Shown here: in pieces, positions 6,928 to 11,892 of the stretch
Layout of the letters: the number at the start of each line of letters is the position of its first letter
Numbering within the stretch: the first letter of the stretch is position 1
NCBI GenBank assembly: GCA_031285975.1
Contig: JAITVE010000319.1
Span: 1 to 11,892, forward strand
Reading direction: 5' to 3'
From: Candidatus Adiutrix sp.
GTDB lineage: Bacteria; Desulfobacterota; Desulfarculia; Adiutricales; Adiutricaceae
Length of the DNA: 11,892 nt
Translations under genes and position numbers: made by a program
The notes under the pieces: generated by a model
The model's input: the letters and a program-made list of their open reading frames with translations, nothing else
What the model was told of the DNA's origin: nothing
The model's database searches: none

Positions 6928-6945
6928 GGGGAGCGTGAAAAAATG
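6928..6945 (+). promoter_or_regulatory. Ribosome binding site setting the LOG-family start
   Basis: GGGGAG at 6928-6933 lies nine bases before the ATG at 6943. The alternative in-frame ATG at 6898 has only a weak AGG upstream and would add 15 residues (MVNLAGVKLCGEREK) that do not resemble the family N-terminus. The 6943 start is preferred. Confidence 0.6.
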
Positions 6946-7623
6946 TCCGAGAAAAATTCGAAGCGGTTCGGCGACGATCCTTTTCCGATTAACGCGTTGG
7001 GCGCGGGGGAATCCTGGCGCATGTTCTCGATTATGTCGGAATTCGTCAAGGCGTTCACGGCCATGAGCGACGCTGGGCCCTGCGTCAGCATCTTCGGCTC
7101 GGCCCGCTCCGCGCCGGATTCGCCGGACTGCCGGATGGCCGAAAACCTGGCGCGCCTGTTGGCCCAGAACGGTTTCGGCGTTATTTCAGGCGGCGGCGAA
7201 GGGGTTATGGCCGCCGCCAATAAAGGGGCCACCGAGGCCGGGGGGCTCTCCATCGGCCTGAACATCGAACTGCCCCACGAGCAGATGCCCAACCCCTACG
7301 CCAATTTGCAGCTTGATTTCCACTATTTCTTCATCCGCAAGGTCGTGTTCGTCAAATACAGCCAGGCCTATGTGGTGCTGCCCGGCGGCTTCGGCACTAT
7401 GGACGAACTCTTCGAGGCCATGACCCTCATCCAGACCAGCCGCATCCGCCCTTTCCCCACCTTCCTGATGGGCTCCGACTACTGGGGCGGCCTGGTGGGC
7501 TGGATTAAGGAAAAAATGCTGGCCGAAAAATACATCAGCCCCGAAGATTTGGACATTTTCACCATCACCGACTCCCCGGAAGAAGTCGTCCGCGCCATCA
7601 AAAAAACGCTGGTGCTGCGGTAA
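6943..7623 (+). CDS. LOG-family protein (TIGR00730), predicted nucleoside 5'-monophosphate phosphoribohydrolase
   Basis: Cytoplasmic enzyme of the Lonely-Guy / lysine-decarboxylase-like Rossmann family. Characterised members release the base from nucleoside monophosphates, either cytokinin ribotides or purine/pyrimidine monophosphates. From ATG 6943 the protein has 226 residues. The signature is intact: VSIFGSAR at 48-55, SGGGEGVMAAANKGA at 82-96, R132-K133 in the FFIRKVVFVKYS block, and PGGFGTMDE at 147-155 (the PGGxGTxxE motif with the catalytic glutamate). The GESWRMFSIMSEFVKAF segment before the Rossmann core belongs to a longer bacterial subgroup. Old annotations call such genes lysine decarboxylase, which is not supported. 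It stands alone between the A+T-rich orphan and a strong hairpin, so it is probably monocistronic. The physiological substrate is unknown. Confidence 0.9.
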   Translation: MSEKNSKRFGDDPFPINALGAGESWRMFSIMSEFVKAFTAMSDAGPCVSIFGSARSAPDSPDCRMAENLARLLAQNGFGVISGGGEGVMAAANKGATEAGGLSIGLNIELPHEQMPNPYANLQLDFHYFFIRKVVFVKYSQAYVVLPGGFGTMDELFEAMTLIQTSRIRPFPTFLMGSDYWGGLVGWIKEKMLAEKYISPEDLDIFTITDSPEEVVRAIKKTLVLR

Positions 7624-7646
7624 GATTTCATCCCTTCATGCAAACG

Positions 7647-7683
7647 CGAACCCCGTCACACTTTTGCGCTGTGACGGGGTTCG
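7647..7683. terminator. Bidirectional terminator hairpin between convergent genes
   Basis: CGAACCCCGTCACA (7647-7660), nine-base loop, then the exact reverse complement (7670-7683): a perfect 14-bp stem. It lies 23 bases after the LOG-family stop and 21 bases after the end of asnS on the other strand, the expected place for a shared terminator. Neither side carries a clear T-run, so folding strength rather than a U-tract would drive it. Confidence 0.75.
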
Positions 7684-7704
7684 TATGTGTTGGCACGGCA
7701 AAGA

Positions 7705-9072
7705 TTAAAATTCCAAATTTTTCGGGGTGCGCGGGAAGGGGATGACGTCGCGGATGTTGGCCACGCCGGTGACCAGCATCAAGAGGCGCTCAAAGCCCAG
7801 GCCGAAACCGGCGTGGGGCGCGGTGCCGAAGCGGCGGCTGTCGAGATACCACCAATAGCTTTCCAAATCCATGCCGGATTCTTCCATGCGCCGGGTCAGC
7901 ACCTCCAGCCGCTCTTCGCGCTGGCTGCCGCCCACCAACTCGCCGACTTTGGGCACCAATACGTCCATGGCCGCCACGGTGCGGCCGTCGTCGGACAGGC
8001 GCATGTAGAACGGCTTGATGTTCGACGGGTAGTCGTGCACGATGACCGGCTTTTTGAAGTGAACCTCGCAGAGGTGCCGCTCGTGCTCGGTTTGCAGGTC
8101 AATGCCCCACTCGGGTTTGTATTCGAACTTTTGCCCCGATTTTTTGAGGATATCCACGGCTTCCTCATAGGGCACGCGGGCGTAGCTGTCGGCCAGCAAA
8201 TTTTCCAGGCGGGCGAAGAGGCCGGGCTCCACGAATTTATCGAAGAGGGCCAGGTCGTCGCGGGCTTTGTCCAGAATATAGCGCACCACAAATTTGATTA
8301 AATCCTCGGCCAGGGCCATGTTGTCGGCCAGGTCGGCGAAGGCCATTTCGGGCTCAATCATCCAGAACTCGGCCGCGTGGCGGGGCGTGTTGGAATTTTC
8401 GGCGCGGAAGGTGGGGCCGAAGGTGTAGACCTTGCCCAGGGCCAGGGCCAGGGTTTCGGCCTCCAACTGGCCGGAGACGGTGAGCCCGGCCTCCTTGCCG
8501 AAAAAGTCCTCCGCATGGCCGGTTTGTCCCTGGGGCAGAGTCGTCACTTTGAACATTTCCCCCGCGCCCTCGCAGTCGCTGCCGGTGATGATGGGGGTGT
8601 GGACGTAGAAAAAGCCCCGCTGCCGAAAAAAATCGTGCACCGCCCAGGAGCAGTGGCTGCGGAGCCGGAAAATCGCGCCGAATTTATTGGTGCGGGCCCG
8701 GAGGTGGGCAATTTCCCGCAGGAATTCGTCGGAATGCCGCTTTTTCTGGAGGGGGTAGCTCTCCGCGTCGGCCTGGCCGAGCAGCGTCACTTCCTCAGCC
8801 GCGATTTCCCACTTCTGCCCGCCGCCTTTGGAGGCCACCAGCCGCCCCCGCACGGCCACCGCCGCGCCGGTGTTGGCGCCCTTCACCGCGCTTTCGTAGG
8901 TGGGCAAACTCTCGTCCGCCACCACCTGCACGTTGGCCAGGCAACTGCCGTCATTAATTTCCAGAAAGGAAAACCCTTTCGCGTCCCGGCGGGTGCGAAC
9001 CCAGCCCCGCACGTCCACCGGGCTGTTTTCAGCCGCTTTACCAGCCAGCAAATCAACGATTGCGCTTCTCAT
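7705..9072 (-). CDS. asnS: Asparaginyl-tRNA synthetase
   Basis: Class IIb synthetase that charges tRNA-Asn directly. The protein has 455 residues from the ATG at 9072, a normal length. The open frame continues far to the right of this start, but only through DNA that codes for TrkH in another frame. An OB-fold anticodon-binding domain ([20 protein letters not shown]) covers about residues 19-99. The catalytic core includes [17 protein letters not shown] at 190-206, motif 2 [21 protein letters not shown] around 222-242 and motif 3 [15 protein letters not shown] at 422-436, followed by the AsnRS-typical [12 protein letters not shown]. These last features separate it from AspRS. GAAG at 9078-9081 on the minus strand lies five bases before the ATG. 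It probably uses its own promoter at 9134-9162 and ends at the shared hairpin. Its presence means the cell need not depend on the GatCAB route for Asn-tRNA. Confidence 0.96.
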   Translation of the reverse strand: MRSAIVDLLAGKAAENSPVDVRGWVRTRRDAKGFSFLEINDGSCLANVQVVADESLPTYESAVKGANTGAAVAVRGRLVASKGGGQKWEIAAEEVTLLGQADAESYPLQKKRHSDEFLREIAHLRARTNKFGAIFRLRSHCSWAVHDFFRQRGFFYVHTPIITGSDCEGAGEMFKVTTLPQGQTGHAEDFFGKEAGLTVSGQLEAETLALALGKVYTFGPTFRAENSNTPRHAAEFWMIEPEMAFADLADNMALAEDLIKFVVRYILDKARDDLALFDKFVEPGLFARLENLLADSYARVPYEEAVDILKKSGQKFEYKPEWGIDLQTEHERHLCEVHFKKPVIVHDYPSNIKPFYMRLSDDGRTVAAMDVLVPKVGELVGGSQREERLEVLTRRMEESGMDLESYWWYLDSRRFGTAPHAGFGLGFERLLMLVTGVANIRDVIPFPRTPKNLEF

Positions 9073-9133
9073 GATATCTTCGGGCTCCCTTGTCCAGTCT
9101 TCCGTCGAGGCGGCTTGCTTGTCTAGTTTTTGT

Positions 9134-9162
9134 ACTGTAAATCCAAACGTGCCAAAGGTCAA
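9134..9162 (-). promoter_or_regulatory. Sigma70-type promoter for asnS
   Basis: On the minus strand, TTGACC (9162-9157, five of six consensus bases), a 17-base spacer, then TACAGT (9139-9134, four of six). It lies in the 113-base gap between trkH and asnS and would give a leader of roughly 50 bases. I see no terminator-like hairpin, T-box or other leader structure in the gap. Confidence 0.6.
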
Positions 9163-9185
9163 GTCTGAACGCGAGTCCTTCGCCG

Positions 9186-10652
9186 TCACCCTTTGCGCCA
9201 AAATTCGGGCATAAAGAGAATGAGGATGCTGAAAAATTCCAGGCGGCCGATATACATGCCCAGGCTGAGAATGCCTTTGGCCGGGCCGGGCAGGTGGCCG
9301 AAATTTTCGGTGGGGCCCACCGCGCCCAAGCCGAGGCCGACGTTGCCAAGGGCCGAGGCCGAGGCCGAGAAGGCCGTCAAAAGGTCTATGTTCAGGGCCG
9401 CCAGCATCAGGGTGGAGGCGGCCATGACCAGGAAATAGATGACCGTGAACGACCACACGGCGGTCATCAGGCTCTCGGGCACGGCCTGGCCCCCCAGGCG
9501 CACGGGGATGACCGCCCGGGGGTGGATGTGCTGGCGCAGGGTGCGGCGGATGCCCTTGAACAGCAGCACCCAGCGCACGCACTTCATACCGCCGCTGGTG
9601 GAGCCCGAGCAGCCGCCGATGAAGAACAGCACGAACAGCACCCCCTGGCTGAACTGCGGCCAGCTTTCCCAGTCGGCGGTGGTGAGGCCCGTGGTGCTGA
9701 TGACTGAGACCACCTGAAAATAGGCCAGCCGCAGGGCCTCGGGCCCGGAGTCGTAATAGCCGGTCAGAAGCAGCGGCACAGCCACCAGCAGCCCGGCGGC
9801 CAGGATGATGTAAAAGAACACCCGGCACTCAGTGTTGGCCGGGAGCGCCCGCCAGTCGCCCTTCACCGCCAGGTAATACATGGCGAAGTTGAGGCTGCCG
9901 AGGAACATGAAAACCGTGAGGATAATTTCCACCCAGGAATTTTGAAAGTGCCCGGCCGAGAGATTGCGGTTGCTGAAGCCGCCGGTGGCAATGGTGCTCA
10001 TGGCGTGGCACAGCGCGTCAAACCAGCCCAGGCCCCCGGCCATCAAAAGCGCCCAGAGCAGTAAGCTCAGGCAGAGGTAAATCAGCCACAAAAGCTTGGC
10101 CGTCTGGGCCAGGCGCGGGTTCAGGCGGTACTGCCCCAGGGTGCTTTCGTTTTTGAAAAGCTGCACCCCGCTCAGGCCGAAAACCGGCAGCACGGCCAAC
10201 ATCAGCACAATAATGCCCATGCCCCCCAGCCAGTGGGTCAGGAGCCGCCAAAACATCAGCGACGGCGGCAGGGCCTCCACATCGCTGATAACCGTGGCCC
10301 CAGTGGTGGAAAAGCCGGAAAAGGATTCGAAAACCCCATCCCAAAAGCCCAGCGGCGCGGCGCAGAGCCAGTAGGGCAGGGCCCCCAACAGGCCGATGGT
10401 CAGCCAGGCCAGGCCCACGGTGGCCAGCCCGTCGCGGGAGCGGATTTCGTCGTTCTTCCGCTTCTCCCGCCCTTGATAAATAAGGGCGGCGGCGAATAAG
10501 GCCACCGCGCCCGCCGCCCGGAAAAAGACTTCCGCCGCGCCGTCCCCCGTTATCAGTGAAACGGCTATGGGGCACAGCATGGCCCCGGCCAGCATCAGGA
10601 ATGTCCAGCCGCACATATAGAGCACAAGGCGAAAATTGACCGCCAGCTTCAT
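9186..10652 (-). CDS. trkH: Trk-type potassium uptake protein, TrkH family channel subunit
   Basis: Inner-membrane K+-translocating subunit of the Trk system. The protein has 488 residues, the usual size, and is highly hydrophobic with about ten or more membrane segments. The four pore loops that build the selectivity filter are visible, each with its glycine: FSTTGATV (114-121), [10 protein letters not shown] (218-227), [11 protein letters not shown] (318-328) and [11 protein letters not shown] (433-443). [15 protein letters not shown] at 346-360 matches the conserved loop and the basic stretch after it. Start ATG 10652 has GAGGA at 10667-10663, ten bases upstream. It lies 21 bases downstream of trkA in the same direction, so the channel and its nucleotide-gated regulator are made together. 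The stop is TGA at 9188-9186. KtrB is the nearest alternative, but the length and pairing with a two-domain TrkA favour TrkH. Confidence 0.95.
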   Translation of the reverse strand: MKLAVNFRLVLYMCGWTFLMLAGAMLCPIAVSLITGDGAAEVFFRAAGAVALFAAALIYQGREKRKNDEIRSRDGLATVGLAWLTIGLLGALPYWLCAAPLGFWDGVFESFSGFSTTGATVISDVEALPPSLMFWRLLTHWLGGMGIIVLMLAVLPVFGLSGVQLFKNESTLGQYRLNPRLAQTAKLLWLIYLCLSLLLWALLMAGGLGWFDALCHAMSTIATGGFSNRNLSAGHFQNSWVEIILTVFMFLGSLNFAMYYLAVKGDWRALPANTECRVFFYIILAAGLLVAVPLLLTGYYDSGPEALRLAYFQVVSVISTTGLTTADWESWPQFSQGVLFVLFFIGGCSGSTSGGMKCVRWVLLFKGIRRTLRQHIHPRAVIPVRLGGQAVPESLMTAVWSFTVIYFLVMAASTLMLAALNIDLLTAFSASASALGNVGLGLGAVGPTENFGHLPGPAKGILSLGMYIGRLEFFSILILFMPEFWRKG

Positions 10653-10673
10653 TGAAGGATAGTCCTCGGTGTC

Positions 10674-11892
10674 TTATTTTGAGAGCAGCTTTTCCAGGGC
10701 GGGGATGGCCTCGGCCTTGGCCACCACGGCCACCACGTCCCCGGCGTTGATGACGGCGGCCCCGTGGGGGATGATGATTTCCTCGCCCCTGGTGATGGCC
10801 ACGATGAGCGCGCCGGGGGGGATTTTCAGCTCCATCAGCTTCCTGCCGACGGCCTTGGCCCGCTCCATGACCTGGAATTCAATGATTTCCGCCTCTTCGT
10901 CAGCCAGGGTGGCCACAGAGATGACCCGGCCCTTGCGGATATATTTCAGCACCGCGCTCACCGCCGCCACGCGGGCCGAAATCATGCCCTCCAGGCCGAT
11001 GGCCGAAACCAGCGGGGCGTAGGAAGAGCGGTTGACGCGGGTGATGGTGTGGCGCGCGCCCAGGCGTTTGGCCACCAGGCAGGCGATGAGGTTGCTTTCA
11101 TCATTGGTGGAAACGGCGATGAAGGCGTCGCTGTCGCCGGTGCTTTCCTCTTTCAGCAAATCCTGGTCGCTGCCGTCGCCTTTGATGACCATGGTGCGGG
11201 TGAGGCGTTCGCTGAGGTATTCGCTGCGCTCCGGCGATTTTTCAATGAGTTTGACGCTGAAATTCCGCTCCTCAGTTTCCAGCCGCCTGGCCAGGGCCAG
11301 GCCCACTTCGCCGCCGCCGGCGATGACCACGTTGCGGATGGGTTCCGGGTCAAGCTTGAAAAATTCAGCCACCTTGCGGGCGTCGTCAGCCCCGGCGGCC
11401 ACATAGACCAAATCATCGGCCCGCAGGATGGTGTCCCCGCGCGGGATGACCAAATCGTGCCGCCTATAAATGGCCGCGATCAGGAGGTCGGCCGTGCCGG
11501 AATCGCGGGGCAGAAGCTCGGCCAGGGGCCGGTTCAGCAGATGGTGCTTGCGCGTCAGGCGAAGGCCCACCAGCTTCAGCCGACCCCGGGCCACGTCGAT
11601 AACGTCGGACGCGCCGGGATAGTCGATGAAGTCCATAATGGCCTGCACCGCTTCCAGGCTGGGGTTGATGATGAAGTTGAGGCCGAAGTCGGAGCGGAAG
11701 CGTTTTTCATCAAAAAATTCATAGTAGCCCGAAGCCCGCACCCTGGCCATGCGCTGAATGTCCGGCGGGGCCAGAAGCTGGGCCAGGCGGCAGGCCATGA
11801 TGTTGGTCTCGTCGCTGCCGGTGACGGCCACCAACAGGTCGGCCTCGCGGAGCCCGGCAGCGGCCAGGGTTTCGGGGTCGGCCCCGCGCCCC
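10674..11892 (-). CDS. trkA: Trk system potassium uptake regulatory protein TrkA, 5' end off the window
   Basis: Cytoplasmic nucleotide-binding (RCK/KTN) subunit that gates TrkH. The frame stays open to the right edge: 19 more codons (ending ADPETLAAAGLREADLL) precede the TTG at 11834, so that codon is internal. About 405 residues are visible of a usual 450-460, missing the first Rossmann glycine motif. Visible parts are the end of RCK-N1 (VAVTGSDETNIMACRLAQLL), a first RCK-C domain, a complete second RCK-N domain beginning NVVIAGGGEVGLALARRLE and containing GDGSDQDLLKEE and AVSTNDESNLIACLVAKRLG, and a second RCK-C domain to the end. Two tandem RCK units are typical of TrkA, as opposed to the single-unit KtrA. 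The TAA stop (10676-10674) is followed 21 bases later by trkH. Confidence 0.95.
   Translation of the reverse strand, partial: GRGADPETLAAAGLREADLLVAVTGSDETNIMACRLAQLLAPPDIQRMARVRASGYYEFFDEKRFRSDFGLNFIINPSLEAVQAIMDFIDYPGASDVIDVARGRLKLVGLRLTRKHHLLNRPLAELLPRDSGTADLLIAAIYRRHDLVIPRGDTILRADDLVYVAAGADDARKVAEFFKLDPEPIRNVVIAGGGEVGLALARRLETEERNFSVKLIEKSPERSEYLSERLTRTMVIKGDGSDQDLLKEESTGDSDAFIAVSTNDESNLIACLVAKRLGARHTITRVNRSSYAPLVSAIGLEGMISARVAAVSAVLKYIRKGRVISVATLADEEAEIIEFQVMERAKAVGRKLMELKIPPGALIVAITRGEEIIIPHGAAVINAGDVVAVVAKAEAIPALEKLLSK

Noticed and set aside
6374..6945. Flanking direct repeats or attachment site around the low-G+C segment
   Set aside because: Only partial look-alikes such as GCGAGGTAGAATG and GCGAAGAGCTAGG were found. 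They are too short and imperfect to claim as repeats.
7687..9126. Plus-strand open frames of 204 and 249 codons (7687-8301 and 8377-9126)
   Set aside because: Antisense shadows of asnS with Gly/Ala/His-rich translations and no conserved motifs.
9073..9828. Possible N-terminal extension of asnS by about 250 codons
   Set aside because: It overlaps trkH in another frame and has no domain content. The ATG at 9072 yields a normal-length AsnRS.
11832..11834. TTG as the trkA start
   Set aside because: The reading frame continues upstream with clear TrkA sequence (GADPETLAAAGLREADLL) to the window edge, so the gene is truncated by the window, not started there.
1..11892. tRNA, rRNA, CRISPR array, insertion sequence, integrase or multi-gene defence system
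   Set aside because: Apart from the single orphan, the window is filled by recognised genes with gaps of about 113 bases or less, and none of the gaps shows such elements.

Overview
The window is a compact, G+C-rich stretch of bacterial chromosome carrying nine genes and no mobile element, CRISPR array or RNA gene that I can see. Core genes have a strong GCC/CTG/GGC codon preference. The mix (MEP-pathway IspG, bacterial-type ProRS with an editing insertion, a bifunctional Rel/SpoT enzyme, RlmN, TrkA/TrkH) fits a free-living Gram-negative-type bacterium. From memory, ispG next to proS is an arrangement I associate with Desulfovibrio and related Desulfobacterota (old Deltaproteobacteria). That placement is tentative, because no rRNA or clade-specific marker is present.

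Left half, plus strand (1-6357): a tightly packed, probably single transcription unit. It holds the 3' end of ispG, then proS, a full-length RSH (ppGpp synthetase/hydrolase), rlmN and an Asp/Glu-racemase-family gene. The gaps are 54 and 21 bases, followed by two 4-base stop/start overlaps (GTGA at 4619-4622, ATGA at 5668-5671). The promoter lies outside the window. Four of the five are clear housekeeping genes: isoprenoid synthesis, tRNA charging, the stringent response and rRNA/tRNA modification. The racemase is the accessory member.

Middle (6357-7683): a GGGGCTG hairpin immediately follows the racemase. Next comes an A+T-rich gene of unknown function (6395-6850, about 40% G+C by hand count, against roughly 60-70% around it). 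After it is a LOG-family phosphoribohydrolase gene (6943-7623), probably with its own promoter. A perfect 14-bp inverted repeat at 7647-7683 lies between this gene and the convergent asnS and can serve both as a bidirectional terminator.

Right half, minus strand (7705-11892): trkA (5' end off the window) and trkH form a two-gene potassium-uptake operon read leftwards. asnS follows 113 bases downstream with a good sigma70-type promoter of its own (TTGACC-17-TACAGT).

Most of the window is ordinary. The item that stands out is the low-G+C orphan at 6395-6850. Secondary points are the racemase with threonine in place of one catalytic cysteine, coupled to rlmN, and several start-site choices. I do not see a convincing undescribed multi-gene system here.
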